DNA of 64,000 nucleotides from Chrysaora quinquecirrha (lineage: Eukaryota; Cnidaria; Scyphozoa; Semaeostomeae; Pelagiidae): the NCBI GenBank assembly GCA_014526335.1, contig JACTAT010000348.1, positions 229,598 to 293,597 of the forward strand, given 5' to 3'. The translations under genes were made by a program, and so were the position numbers. Below are positions 1 through 11,272 of the stretch, in pieces. A model generated the notes under the pieces. The model made no database searches, was not told where the DNA came from, and saw nothing but the letters and a program-made list of their open reading frames with translations. Positions within the stretch are counted from its first letter, which is position 1, and each line of letters opens with the position of its first letter.

Positions 1-79
1 AATTAGCATAAATAAGAATATAGAACAAAGAGTACTCATGAGTCCTGTTACATTGTAAGGAGCAGCATAAGAACAGCAG

Positions 80-307
80 TTATCATTTTCACATCGCCAT
101 TTTCTAGACAAGGCAAAGCGTTGGGGTAAAGTCAAGGATCGTATAACAGAAAATTATAATATCGTTGTCCACTTTTCTGCACATGCTGGTTATTTCTCTG
201 CGTACAATTACGTCATGAAGGAGGATGACCAAGTTATCAAAAGTCCCAATCATCCTCAGTTAGAGAGCCAAGAAATGGCAATGCCACAAGAGCCAATGCT
301 GCAAGAG
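80..307 (+). CDS. HUH/Rep-like endonuclease exon fragment (partial)
   Basis: An open frame of about 76 codons begins just after an AG (aacagcag) and runs to a GAG followed by GTATGG, a plausible splice donor at 308; read through, it stops at 329-331. The peptide contains SHRHFLDKAKRW, then IVVHFSAHAGYFSAYNYV and MKEDDQVIKSPNHP. The His-x-His pair followed about 35 residues later by YVMKED resembles the HUH and YxxK motifs of rolling-circle Rep-type nucleases. From memory of the family, similar proteins are multicopy in cnidarian and mollusc genomes. There is no ATG and no second exon in the window, so it may be an internal exon of a gene extending left of the window or an orphan fragment. The coding call is moderate, the family call tentative. 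Confidence 0.4.
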
Positions 308-561
308 GTATGGGAGGTGCCTCACCCCTGACCATGAAGCTGTCCAAAACCCATTACTTATCTTATAGGATGGTTTTTCGACATCACATTAATAAAAGCA
401 GGCAATGTCCTACTATTTTTGCAATGAAGGTAGTGAGAAAAATGTGCACGTACATTTCTCGTTAGTAAAAATAGAAATAGGCAATCGGTAATGGCACTCA
501 CAGCATAATTGAAATTAAATCAAATATATGCATAATGTTTCAGACAACATTTCTTTGCTAC

Positions 562-1570
562 TTAGTATTTGGTACGATAACCGTCATTGTTTGTGATTAG
601 TTCTGTAAGATTTTGTATTGTAGCTATTGTACGATTAATAATAGAAGCATTGAAATTCATCAGGGTGTCCAGGAACCTTGCTCTAAATTCTTTCCAAGTC
701 TCTCTTTCTTTATGTTGCTCTAATGCATTCCTTGCCAACTGGCTCTTCATGATATGGAAAACGATCTCTATTGGGTTCAAATCTGGTGATCGCGGTGGTA
801 TTTCCACAAGCTCTGCCCCTATATCACTATCACGTAGCAAATCTCGTGCTACTTTACTTTTCTGACTTGGATCATTATCCTTTACAAATAGCAACTTCTC
901 TTTATTCTTCAACACAGCATTGCAAACCATTCCACATTACATTTCTCATACTCTTCCACTACAACGACGCCAGTGCTGTGGGCCACACCCACAAGCAGAT
1001 GAATCCTTCACCCCAAGCTAAGTTTTTTGACCCTTGAGTGGTGAACTATAGACCTTCATCCGCTCTTCTCCAAATCTTCCCTGTCGGTGTCAAAGCATCT
1101 TCATACGGATTTTGCTTATGAATGAAAGAAACACCATCCAAATAGAGAAGAACATCATCAGTCCGAAATTGAGGACCATATTTTTTCAATGCTTCTGAGG
1201 CATAACGTTTTCTGTTCCTCCTATCCCTGGTTGAAAGTACACCTTTCTGTCTTGGTCGCAAGCATCTGAAGCCATGTGCGTTTATTAATCGGATTAGAGT
1301 TCTGTAACTCACTCCGATAACACCACATTCTTTGGCTATGTCCACAACACTGACATTTGCATTTAATCTCCATTTCTTGAATGTTCTTATGAATCGCTCC
1401 TTGTCTCTGCTGGTCATTACAGGTGGTCGGCCAGTGGTTGCTTGTGTTTCTTGGTCTTCAACGCCTTTTGGCAAATACGGACAACACTTGATGCTGAAAT
1501 ATTGCACTTTTTAGCTATTTTCTGTTCGACAACAAGCCTTCTGTTTGTAGATAATAAACATACACTCTTT
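562..1570 (-). pseudogene. Tc1/mariner-type transposase, frameshifted
   Basis: Reading on the minus strand from about 1570, the frame shows an HTH-like segment (KIAKKCNISASSVVRI), a GRPPV linker typical of Tc1 proteins, a second HTH region (VSVVDIAKECG and VSYRTLIRLINAHGF), then the DDE catalytic core. The first Asp lies in LLYLDGVSFIHK, the second in LLFVKDNDPSQKS, and the Glu in PPRSPDLNPIE, as in Tc1 families. The gene is broken: the frame changes near 1455 and again between about 1045 and 930, where homology continues (GVAHSTGVVVVEEY) in another phase. No matching terminal inverted repeats were found, so this is a transposase remnant. It would have bound element ends and catalysed cut-and-paste transposition into TA sites. 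Confidence 0.85.
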
Positions 1571-2110
1571 TTTTCGGATTGATCTTGCTGTGGAATACCA
1601 TTTCCTTTTTGTTACTCTGCATGTAGTTTTTGCTTTCTCAGTGCTTTTTCTCCACCTATATATTCATTTGTCGGTACAGTACAACTTTACATTATTTGCA
1701 AGTTACTCACACAATGTAATATCGGATTATACACTGTACAATCCATTAAAAGCTGCCCTACGTCAAAAGAAATTTCACAGCTGCGGGCTGAGCTTAATAC
1801 TAACGTTCTCAAATCAACAAAGACAACATGCAAAGCATTCAATTATTGTTGACCTGGGTTGCCAGACAATTCTAACTCTATTACGTTTTGTATCAAAAAA
1901 TAGAAATAATGTGTAACTGTATTTATTATGATTATAATAGCAACAACAGTAAAAATTCCCATATAAAGGGGCTGCCCCCTTCATAGCGCCTCTGGGGTAA
2001 AGAAAAACTGATTTTTGTTGCTACCAACGAAATCAGTGCCATTGATTACCCTTGGTTTGGAGCTACTCCCAGCTTTCTATCTTACCGTTTCAGATATAAA
2101 TTATTTCAGA
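1571..2110. other. No gene recognised
   Basis: An AT-rich stretch beyond the start of the Tc1 transposase. It may include the 5' untranslated part of that element, but no inverted terminus was seen. Short open frames here carry no recognisable motif. Confidence 0.5.
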
Positions 2111-2383
2111 CAATGCCTGCCAAAAGTCTTGCAATACTTGGACTATTTTCACTCCACTGGTAGCATTAGAAACTCCTCCCCCCTCAAAAAATTTTGATTT
2201 CCTGGGGTTTAGAATACCCCTTGACAACACACAATGACTCTTATGAAACCTCATACTGTACAGCAATAAAAAAACATTGTTTTGGGGGGGGGGGTTGATT
2301 TTTGGTACCCCCATCAAGAAAAGAAAGAGGAATCATATTTTGGTGAAATTACAGGGTGTTCCAAGGACTTTTGGCAGGCATTG
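2111..2383. mobile_element. Small MITE with 18-bp inverted ends
   Basis: The ends are inverted copies: CAATGCCTGCCAAAAGTC at 2111-2128 and its complement at 2366-2383. The 273-bp interior has no coding potential and holds a run of G near 2282-2294. TA follows the right end and GA precedes the left, so a TA target duplication as in Tc1/mariner MITEs is possible but eroded on one side. Confidence 0.65.
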
Positions 2384-2640
2384 TAGTTTTTTCTTGCAGG
2401 TTCAAAAAAGTTTCTGGAAATAATGCGAGCAGAAGATAATGTGAAACCACAGTTGAATTCAATAAAGAACAATAAGAATGTAAATATGCTTTAATGAATG
2501 CAGTTATAAGCTGGTCGATACTGTAAAGATGAATGATTGATGGGTTTTAACCTTTTCCGAGGCTTCAGGGAAGGGTAGGCCTAGTCTATATTTAATTTTT
2601 TTACAATATGGTGTATGACAGTCACCTTATTTCAGCTCGT

Positions 2641-2750
2641 AAAAATCACCTGCAGTCAACTGAAATCACCTGAAACGACCTGAAATCACATGAACTCACC
2701 TCAAATCAACTGTAAATCACCTTAAATCACCTGTAAATCACCTGGAATCA
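2641..2750. repeat. Minisatellite, 11-13 bp unit (ATCACCTGAA-like)
   Basis: About nine imperfect tandem copies of a unit resembling AAATCACCTGA, with unit length drifting between 10 and 13 bp. No gene overlaps it. Confidence 0.75.
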
Positions 2751-2824
2751 GCTTAGAAGCTCCCAGCCACTACTCAGATTCCTAAATTTCAAACTCATGT
2801 CACGATATCGAGTGTCACAATAAA

Positions 2825-4136
2825 ATGATTGGGATTGGGATTTTCTTGGAAAATTACCTAAAGAATTCAAACAACCCGTTATCCTTTGTTCTTATGACAT
2901 CACTAGTCTTTACACAAGTATTCCACATTAACTCGGGCTCAAAGCACTTAAATATTGGATACAAAAACGCAGAAATTTAATCAATGTTTGGTTTTCAAAC
3001 AATGTTATCATCGAATCTGCTAAATTCATTCTCGAAAACAAAAATTTCTTATTTGATAAAACACTTTGTCACCAGATTAAGGGAACAGCCATGTGAACTA
3101 AATTTGCTCCAGCATACGCTTGTTTAACTATTGGTTTCTTAGAAGAAAGTATTCTTTTTGAAACTATTCAGCAAAAGTATTTCAACCAAGGTACCTGTGA
3201 GTACATAGAAAACAATTTTTTTTAGATACATGGATGACTACTTCATTCCATTATCAAAAAACATTAGTCGTCTACTTTTGAAAACAGCTCTTAATGAAAT
3301 GGATTGTAATATAAATTTTACTATGGAAACAGGTGAAAGAGAAACTGGTGAAAACAATTACAGTTTGAATTGTTTGGACATAAGTTATATTGGAAAATAG
3401 TTTAAATGTTAGCACAGACACCTATTACAAGGAAACAAATCCGCACAAATATCTGGATTATAATAGCGCACACCCAACACATATCAAACACAATATTCCT
3501 TTTGCTAAGAGAATCATCGTTTTTGTATCAAATTCAGATTTAGTTGAAATTCGCCTTCAAGAACTGGAAAATTGGTTGATTAACTGCAACTACCCGAGAA
3601 ATATTATAAAACAAGCATTCCACAGAGCAAAACTTCAAGGACCTGCACCATATAAAAAAAAATTTAAAAGCTTCCCTTGGTCACTACTTTTTATCCTAAT
3701 CTTAAGTTCAATAATTTAATGAAAACTGTTAATTCATTGTTAAATAATCTTTATTCTCGAGAAATAAAACGCAAATTTTGAGAAGCAAAACCTGTCCTAG
3801 CATTTAAACAACCACCAAATCTATCTTCACTCTTAACACACGCAAAATTCACTTCATCTCCAGAAAACAGAGTCATACAACCGCCTGGTATTTCCTACTG
3901 CAAAAACAAACGATGCAAACTATGCCAATATTATCTCCAACCGGTTAGTTTGTTCACAACAGCAAAGAATGTAGTCTGGGAAATTAGATCAAGCATAACA
4001 TGTCAAAGTAAAAATGTCGTATATTTTTTATCATGCAACCTCTGCAATCTATGCTTTTATGGAATTAAAATCACCTAAATTACTCACAAGTTATGAGGAA
4101 AAACTGCTCAGATCAGGATACGTAATTCTCAAATGA
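2825..4136 (+). pseudogene. Old Penelope-like element RT/GIY-YIG remnant
   Basis: Translations in shifting frames match the PLE ORF2 seen downstream. In order: WDFLGKLPKEF, SYDITSLYTSIPH, the thumb region TDTYYKETNPHKYLDYNSAH (3408 onward), ELENWLINCNYPRNIIKQAF, AKLQGPAP, then the Cys cluster (CKNKRCKLC) and VVYFLSCNLCN. Right after that Cys segment the frame jumps to FMELKSPKLLTSYEEKLL, which corresponds to the last 30 residues of intact copies. About 60 residues holding the YIG core and conserved Arg have been deleted. Many indels and stops make it older than the copies at 4.4-15.1 kb. It ends 75 bp before a hammerhead ribozyme in the same orientation, as expected of a PLE 3' end. Confidence 0.85.
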
Positions 4137-4211
4137 CGTCATATTTATTCCTAATACCTTAATCCTATTTTCAAAAATTCTAAATTAATTTCGTGAACCT
4201 AGTTAGTTAGT

Positions 4212-4251
4212 CACACTCTGAAGATAGCTTTGCTTGAAAGGCCTTAGTGTG
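4212..4251 (+). ncRNA. Type I hammerhead ribozyme (PLE remnant)
   Basis: Stem I is CACACT (4212-4217) pairing with AGTGTG (4246-4251). The core CTGAAGA lies at 4218-4224 (position 7 is variable in hammerheads). Stem II is AGC/GCT inside 4225-4235, with a T-T mismatch at its base. GAAA is at 4236-4239. Stem III is a single A-T pair closed over GGCC. Predicted cut: between 4245 and 4246. Confidence 0.8.
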
Positions 4252-4419
4252 CTTTTAAGAAATAAGAAATAATAAGTTTAGATAATAAAAAAAGGCGATT
4301 TGTTGTCTGTTTTATCTCTTCCATCTGACTTTTTAGTATCTTCTTTATATAAACATATATATATGTATACTTGGATACTATAGAGAGCGGAGGCAAAAAA
4401 AATAGACAAGATTTTTTGG

Positions 4420-4460
4420 CACACTGAGGCCTTTCGAACCTACGTTCTCATCAGAGTGTG
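4420..4460 (-). ncRNA. Type I hammerhead ribozyme, PLE copy A
   Basis: On the minus strand: stem I CACACT/AGTGTG (6 bp), core CTGATGA, stem II GAAC-GTAG-GTTC, GAAA, A-T closing pair over a GGCC loop, C17. Predicted cut between 4426 and 4425. It lies about 80 nt downstream of the ORF2 stop of copy A. Confidence 0.9.
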
Positions 4461-4543
4461 ACTTGAATGATTTTAATGTTAGAGCTTGAAAAACTAAATA
4501 TGTTTACAAAAAATGTCATTATCAACACAGGAAACAACAGTTA

Positions 4544-6846
4544 CTATGAGTTCATAACGGCATGTCCGGCTTTGAAAAGTTTATCTTCATAGTTAAGTAA
4601 GAGGCGTGAGTCAGTTAATTTCATAAAAACAAATATTTTAAAAAAAGGTTCTTGAAGACTGTGATTTGATGTTCCACAAGAAAAAACGTCTTTTGGAAAA
4701 TTGCAAGTCGAAATTCCCGTTCTTGATTCTGATATGTGATTGTTCATTCGATTTCTTAGATTAGTCGTTTGCCCAATATAGTTTGTGATGCCATTGCGCG
4801 AATTGCATGATAGGAAATATATTACATTTTTGCTTGCGCATGTTATTTCTGATTTTATATTCCATATTGTTCTGTTCGCTGTTTTGAAACTGTTCACAGG
4901 TTGTAGGTAGAGCTTACAAAGTTTGCATCTATTGTTTGAACAAAGTTTGATACCAGGCACAGACTGAATTGGGGGTTGATTTACTGAACTGAACTTTGCT
5001 TTTGTTAAAACAGAAGAAAGATTAGGTGGTTGTTTGAAGGCTAGCATTGGTGTGATATTTTTGAATTTGTCCTTTGTGTTTGGTTCTGAGATGTTTTTAA
5101 GTAGATGGGAAATAGTTGTCATCATGTGTTTGAAATTTAAGTTTGGATGATATGTTGTTACTAGTGGTATATTTTCCTTTTTTCGTTGTGGTGCTGGACC
5201 TTGTAATTTGGCACGATGAAAAGCTTGACGAATTTTCCCTATAGGATATTTACATTTTAAGAGCCAGTTTTCAAGTTCTGCAAGACGATAGTTGATCTGC
5301 TCTTCTTCAGATACGAAAACAATAATTCTTTTTGCCAGATTGAAAGGTATTGCATCTTTTGTATGGGATGGATGAGCACTGTAATAATTCAAATAATCAT
5401 GTGGGTTGGTGTCTTTATAGTATATATCTGTTTTAATAAATTTGTTGTCTGTTAAAATAACTTCTATGTCTAAGAAATTTATTGATTCTTTGTTACTTGA
5501 TTTGGATTTTCCTTGTTCCATTGTGAATCTTATTCCAGGGTGCATTTCATTTAAAGCTTGTTTTAAAACTTCAGAGTCAATCTTTTCTAGGTAAAATGAT
5601 AAAACCATCGTCCATATAGCGAAGATAATTGTTTTTTATATAACTACAAGTTTGTGCATCGAAATACTTTTTTAAAATAACAGGAAAGAGTTTCGTCTCT
5701 TCTAAAAAACCAATTGTTAAACAAGCGTAGGGTGGTGCAAATTTTGTTCCTATTGCTGTTCCAGAAACCTGATTGTACATTGTGCCATCAAATAAAAAGT
5801 TGTTATTTTTAAGAACAAAATTCACCGAATCTAAAACAAATTCTTTTTTGAAACGCTCTGGTAAAAGTTCAGGTCGTTTTTGCAACCAAAAATTAATGGC
5901 TTCTAGGCCAAGGTCATGAGGAATACTGGTATAGAGACTGACTATATCATACGAAAATAGTTTGCTGTTGCTTTCCATTTCTTTGGGGATTTTAGCAAGG
6001 AAATCCCAATCATCTTTGACGAGGTTGATAAAATTGGTACAAACGGCTTCAACAGGGTATCAAGAAATTCGCTTAGTCTTTGTGTGGGTGATACTGGTCC
6101 GGCAACAATCGGTCTGCTTTTGAGATTTTCAGGTGGTGTCATTTGAATTTATTCATCTTGCGATTTATGTATGTGTTCTATGATTTCCTTACATTTATGA
6201 ATTTTTGGCAATGCATAGAAATTGCTGCTTTTCCATTCGAAATTTGTAATAAATTGTTGTTCTTTATTGGTTAGGGTATCTTCGTATTTTCTCACTAAAG
6301 ATTTCAGGTTTTTTATTACTTTTTCGTCTTGTGCAATTGAAATTTTTTCGTAAGCTGGTGTGTTGAGATGACATTCCAGTACAAGCTTTTCGCGGTAAAA
6401 GGATTTATCCATCATGACGAAATTACCACCTTTGTCGGCTCTTTTGATGATGACGTCATTACTATTCGTTAGGTCCTGTAGAGCTTGCCGTTCTTCTCGA
6501 GTAAGATTATCTTTTACTGTTTTACTTTCCGGCTGTAGAAGTTCCAATAGATTACAAATGTTATTTATTTCTGTATTATTAGTGTAGATTGGTCTGTTTG
6601 ATTTGTTTCTGTGCAATGAAATGTCCTCATTTTCTTTGTCCCAAAAAACATCGTGTATTTTAATTTTTCTTGAAAAATCTTTTAAATCTTTTGAATGGGG
6701 GTTTTTGCTGTTGAAAACGGTGTGAACTTTGGCCCTTTTGTTAGTAGTGATACATGTTTGGCTGCCAGTGGGAAGGATGAAAGGTTGATGAGTTTAGCGG
6801 TAAAAGACGTGGAGGCGGCGGCGGCATTCGGCTCTGGTAGTTTTTT
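4544..6846 (-). pseudogene. PLE family 1 copy A ORF2: reverse transcriptase + GIY-YIG endonuclease
   Basis: Reads on the minus strand from the frameshift site to a stop at 4544. Domain order: N-terminal segment (HVSLLTKGPKFTP, then SNDVIIKRADKGGNFVMMDK), RT (SYDIVSLYTSIPHD, SGTAIGTKFAPPYACL, RYMDDGF with the catalytic Asp pair), connector (TNPHDYLNYYSAHPSH, AKLQGPAP), Cys motif (CSNNRCKLC), GIY-YIG nuclease (VIYFLSCN, NYIGQTTNLRNRMNNH) and a C-terminal NYEDKLFKAGH. It would copy RNA primed at a nicked target. Defects: 1-nt deletion near 6690, a nonsense codon at 6149-6151 (Tyr in copy B), a 1-nt deletion near 6021, and a frameshift with TAG near 5590 that copy C lacks. The only intact-looking stretch is 4544-5608. 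Confidence 0.9.
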
Positions 6847-7690
6847 GAAGCGTTGTAATTCGGGTTTTGAGGAAATCTTTGACTTTGCTGCCTTTGATTG
6901 GTTGATGGGTTAGTGTTATAATATTTTCTTGGTGGCCTTTGGGTGTTCTGATTTGGTTTTGGGGTGGCTGAAGCTGTGTTGTCTTCATTTGCAATGCTGG
7001 CTTTATCCTTTTGGATTATTGTTCTCTCGTCGTTGATTTTCTTTTTCCAAGAATTGATAACCTTTTCCTCGTCAGCATTGATATTTGATTCCCACTTGTT
7101 GTTTAATTCTTCTAGAACAGCAGGGTTATCCACATTGGAGATGAAAAAATCCTTTACTTGAGAATCAATTTGTTCTACTTTTTCGCGATTCGTATTTGCC
7201 CTTATTTGGAGAACTTGAATTTCAGCTTGAAGCTTTTGTGTAGAAAGATTTGTGTAGATAATTTCTTCCTCCTTGGACATTGTGTGGGGCTTTGATTCTC
7301 TAAATTGCTTAGGAATGTATGATGGTTCTTCATTCAATCCTTCGGTGTATAATTTTGTTAATTCCAGACAGCGAGTGAGCTTGTAGTTGTAGTCATTAAG
7401 TGCTTTGAGCTTGTTGTTGAGATAATTGCTTTTGCTATTTTCAAAATTTCGGGCAGTTTCCTTTATGGACGTTTGGCTTTCTTGAACTATTTCAGCTTTA
7501 GGTAAGGTTTCCATCAGTTGGGTTTGAGTAAATTCTTGAATTGACTTTACTACATTCGGTGTGATTTCCTTGATTATGTTTGGTAGAATATTCATAATGC
7601 TTTGAAGCACAATTTCTTTGATGGAGTTGATTTGTTCATCCGTAAAAGCTCTAACAGATCTCTTTTATTTGTATCTAAATTATTTGCCAT
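6741..7690 (-). pseudogene. PLE family 1 copy A ORF1 (gag-like position)
   Basis: The ATG is at 7690-7688, directly after the pLTR, and the stop is at 6741. A single-nt deletion in an A-run near 7645 breaks it; the rest (7610-6741, 289 codons) is open. The protein has a helical, charged N-terminal two thirds with coiled-coil character (ELTKLYTEGLNEE, LQAEIQVLQIRANTNREK), then a Pro/Asn/Gln-rich tail (QRPPRKYYNTNPSTNQRQQ) ending PNMYHY. No known domain was recognised. By analogy with ORF1/Gag of other retroelements it may be an RNA-binding or multimerising protein; that is inference. Its last third overlaps ORF2 in the -1 frame. Confidence 0.8.
6840..6846 (-). promoter_or_regulatory. Putative -1 frameshift heptamer A AAA AAC (copy A)
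   Basis: Minus-strand AAAAAAC inside ORF1, read GCT TCA AAA AAC TAC in the ORF1 frame, the canonical X XXY YYZ phase. It precedes the ORF1 stop by about 33 codons. From here the -1 frame is open toward ORF2. Confidence 0.65.
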
Positions 7691-7780
7691 CCTTTACAAA
7701 ATATTTGGTAAAATATGTTTATACTAAAACTTGGATACTATAGAGAGCGGAGGCAAAAAAAAATAGACAAGATTTTTTGG

Positions 7781-7821
7781 CACACTGAGGCCTTTCGAAC
7801 CTACGTTCTCATCAGAGTGTG
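7781..7821 (-). ncRNA. Type I hammerhead ribozyme between PLE copies B and A
   Basis: Same structure as the ribozyme at 4420-4460 (6-bp stem I, 4-bp stem II with GTAG loop, GGCC loop III). It follows the ORF2 stop of copy B by about 85 nt and precedes the ORF1 start of copy A by about 90 nt, so it can process a tandem transcript into units. Cut between 7787 and 7786. Confidence 0.9.
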
Positions 7822-7904
7822 ACTTGAATGATTTTAATGTTAGAGCTTGAAAAACTAAATATGTTTACAAAAAATGTCATTATCAACACAGGAAACAACA
7901 GTTA

Positions 7905-10203
7905 CTATGAGTTCATAACGGCATGTCCGGCTTTGAAAAGTTTATCTTCATAGTTAAGTAAGAGGCGTGAGTCAGTTAATTTCATAAAAACAAATATTTT
8001 AAAAAAAGGTTCTTGAAGACTGTGATTTGATGTTCCACAAGAAAAAACGTCTTTTGGAAAATTGCAAGTCGAAATTCCCGTTCTTGATTCTGATATGTGA
8101 TTGTTCATTCGATTTCTTAGATTCGTCGTTTGCCCAATATAGTTTGTGATGCCATTGCGCGAATTGCATGATAGGAAATATATTTCATTTTTGCTTGCGC
8201 ATGTTATTTCTGATTTTATATTCCATATTGTTCTGTTCGCTGTTTTGAAACTGTTCACAGGTTGTAGGTAGAGCTTACAAAGTTTGCATCTATTGTTTGA
8301 ACAAAGTTTGATACCAGGCACAGACTGAATTGGGGGTTGATTTACTGAACTGAACTTTGCTTTTGTTAAAATAGAAGAAAGATTAGGTGGTTGTTTGAAG
8401 GCTAGCATTGGTGTGATATTTTGAATTTGTCCTTTGTGTTTGGTTCTGAGATGTTTTAAGTAGATTGGAAATAGTTGTCATCATGTGTTTGAAATTTAAG
8501 TTTGGATGATATGTTGTTACCAGTGGTATATTTTCCTTTTTTCGTTCTTGGTGCTGGACCTTGTAATTTGGCACGATGAAAAGCTTGACGAATTTTCCTA
8601 TAGGATATTTACATTTTAAGAGCCAGTTTTCAAGTTCTGCAAGACGATAGTTGATCTGCTCTTCTTCAGATACGAAAACAATAATTCTTTTGCCAGATTG
8701 AAAGGTATTGCATCTTTTGTATGGGATGGATGAGCACTGTAATAATTCAAATAATCATGTGGGTTGGTGTCTTTATAGTATATATCTGTTTTAATAAATT
8801 TGTTGTCTGTTAAAATAACTTCTATGTCTAAGAAATTTATTGATTCTTTGTTACTTGATTTGGATTTTCCTTGTTCCATTGTGAATCTTATTCCAGGGTG
8901 CATTTCATTTAAAGCTTGTTTTAAAACTTCAGAGTCAATCTTTTCTAGGTAAAATGATAAAACCGTCGTCCATATAGCGAAGATAATTGTTTTTTATATA
9001 ACTACAAGTTTGTGCATCGAAATACTTTTTTAAAATAACAGGAAAGAGTTTCGTCTCTTCTAAAAAACCAATTGTTAAACAAGCGTAGGGTGGTGCAAAT
9101 TTTGTTCCCATTGCTGTTCCAGAAACCTGATTGTACATTGTGCCATCAAATAAAAAGTTGTTATTTTTAAGAACAAAATTCACCGAATCTAAAACAAATT
9201 CTTTTTTGATACGCTCTGGTAAAAGTTCAGGTCGTTTTTGCAACCAAAAATTAATGGCTTCTAGGCCAAGGTCATGAGGAATACTGGTATAGAGACTGAC
9301 TATATCATACGAAAATAGTTTGCTGTTGCTTTCCATTTCTTTGGGGATTTTAGCAAGGAAATCCCAATCATCTTTGACGTAGGTTGATAAAATTGGTACA
9401 AACGGCTTCAACAGGGTATCAAGAAATTCGCTTAGTCTTTGTGTGGGTGATACTGGTCCGGCAACAATCGGTCTGCTTTTGAGATTTTCAGGTGGTGTCA
9501 TTTGAATGTATTCATCTTGCGATTTATGTATGTGTTCTATGATTTCCTTACATTTATGAATTTTTGGCAATGCATAGAAATTGCTGCTTTTCCATTCGAA
9601 ATTTGTAATAAATTGATGTTCTTTATTGGTTAGGGTATCTTCGTATTTTCTCACTAAAGATTTCAGGTTTTTTATTGCTTTTTCGTCTTGTGCAATTGAA
9701 ATTTTTTCGTAACCTGGTGTGTTGAGATGACATTCCAGTACAAGCTTTTCGCGCTAAAAGGATTTATCCATCATGACGAAATTACCACCTTTGTCGGCTC
9801 TTTTGATGATGACGTCATTACTATTCGTTAGGTCCTGTAGAGCTTGCCGTTCTTCTCGAGTAAGATTATCTTTTACTGTTTTACTTTCCGGCTGTAGAAG
9901 TTCCAATAGATTACAAATGTTATTTATTTCTGTATTATTAGTGTAGATTGGTCTGTTTGATTTGTTTCTGTGCAATGAAATGTCCTCATTTTCTTTGTCC
10001 CAAAAAACATCGTGTATTTTAATTTTTCTTGAAAAATCTTTTAAATCTTTTTGAATGGGGGTTTTTGCTGTTGAATACGGTGTGAACTTTGGCCCATTTG
10101 TTAGTAGTGATACATGTTTGGCTGCCAGTGGGAAGGATGAAAGGTTGATGAGTTTAGCGGTAAAAGACGTGGAGGCGGCGGCATTCGGCTCTGGTAGTTT
10201 TTT
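7905..10203 (-). pseudogene. PLE family 1 copy B ORF2: RT + GIY-YIG endonuclease
   Basis: Same domain order as copy A: SLLTKGPKFTP-type N-terminus, RT with SGTAMGTKFAPPYACL and RYMDDGFI, Cys motif and GIY-YIG core NYIGQTTNLRNRMNNH, ending at 7905. It is in the exact -1 frame relative to ORF1 of this copy, with no indel between. Breaks: a Tyr-to-stop nonsense near 9752, a TAG/frameshift at the FIILP motif near 8945, and frame changes near 8690, 8590-8550 and 8430. The RT core between 9654 and 8935 is uninterrupted. Near-identity with copies A and C (differences are scattered single bases) indicates recent duplication. Confidence 0.9.
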
Positions 10204-11034
10204 GAAGAGTTGTAATTCGGGTTTTGAGGAAATCTTTGACTTTGCTGCCTTTGATTGGTTGATGGGTTAGTGTTATAATATTTTCTTGGTGGCCTTTGGG
10301 TGTTCTGATTTGGTTTTGGGGTGGCTGAAGCTGTGTTGTCTTCATTTGCAATGCTGGCTTTATCCTTTTGGATTATTGTTCTCTCGTCGTTGATTTTCTT
10401 TTTCCAAGAATTGATAACCTTTTCCTCGTCAGCATTGATATTTGATTCCCACTTGTTGTTTAATTCTTCTAGAACGGCAGGGTTATCCACATTGGAGATG
10501 AAAAAATCCTTTACTTGAGAATCAATTTGGTCTACTTTTTCGTGATTCGTATTTGCCCTTATTTGGAGAACTTGAATTTCAGCTTGAAGCTTTTGTGTAG
10601 ATAATTTCTTCCTCCTTGGACATTGTGTGGGGCTTTGATTCTCTAAATTGCTTAGGAATGTATGATGGTTCTTCATTCAATCCTTCGGTGTATAATTTTG
10701 TTAATTCCAGACAGCGAGTGAGCTTGTAGTTGTAGTCATTCCGTGCTTTGAGCTTGTTGTTGAGATAATTGCTTTTGCTATTTTCGAAATTTCGGGCAGT
10801 TTCCTTTATGGACGTTTGGCTTTCTTGAACTATTTCAGCTTGAGGTAAGGTTTCCATCAGTTGGGTTTGAGTAAATTCTTGAATTGACTTTACTACATTC
10901 GGTGTGATTTCCTTGATTATGTTTGGTAGAATATTCATAATGCTTTGAAGCACAATTTCTTTGATGGAGTTGATTTGTTCATCCGTAAAAAGCTCTAACA
11001 GATCTCTTTTATTTGTATCTAAATTATTTGCCAT
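10101..11034 (-). pseudogene. PLE family 1 copy B ORF1
   Basis: ATG at 11034 (MANNLDTNKRDLLELF), stop at 10101 (PNMYHY). The protein matches ORF1 of copies A and C: N-terminal helical region with INSIKEIVLQSIMNILPNI, coiled coil, then a Pro/Asn/Gln-rich tail. A 14-bp deletion near 10600 shifts the frame: copy A has the direct repeat TTTGTGTAGA twice and copy B once, so slippage or repair between repeats is the likely cause. Without it the ORF would be about 315 codons. No known domain was recognised. Confidence 0.8.
10197..10203 (-). promoter_or_regulatory. Putative -1 frameshift heptamer A AAA AAC (copy B)
   Basis: AAAAAAC on the minus strand in the ORF1 zero frame (TCA AAA AAC). The downstream -1 frame leads without interruption into the ORF2 N-terminus (TAKLINLSSFPLAAKHVSLL), and no ATG precedes that conserved block. 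Confidence 0.75.
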
Positions 11035-11122
11035 CCTTTACAAAATATTTGGTAAAATATGTTTATACTAAAACTTGGATACTATAGAGAGCGGAGGCAA
11101 AAAAATAGACAAGATTTTTTGG

Positions 11123-11163
11123 CACACTGAGGCCTTTCGAACCTACGTTCTCATCAGAGTGTG
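11123..11163 (-). ncRNA. Type I hammerhead ribozyme upstream of PLE copy B
   Basis: Identical core and stems to the other family 1 ribozymes; lies about 90 nt upstream of the copy B ORF1 start on the minus strand. Cut between 11129 and 11128. Confidence 0.9.
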
Positions 11164-11272
11164 ACTTGAATGATTGTAATGTTAGAGCTTGAAAAACTAA
11201 ATATGTTTACAAAAAATGTAATTATCAACACAGGAAACAACAGTTACTATGAGTTCATAACGGCATGTCCGG

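Noticed and set aside
587..1037. Plus-strand ORFs across the Tc1 transposase
   Set aside because: Antisense shadows of the transposase reading frame.
6695..7161. Plus-strand ORFs over PLE ORF1 (also near 10055, 10321, 20161 and 20360)
   Set aside because: Antisense shadows, duplicated only because the PLE copies are duplicated.
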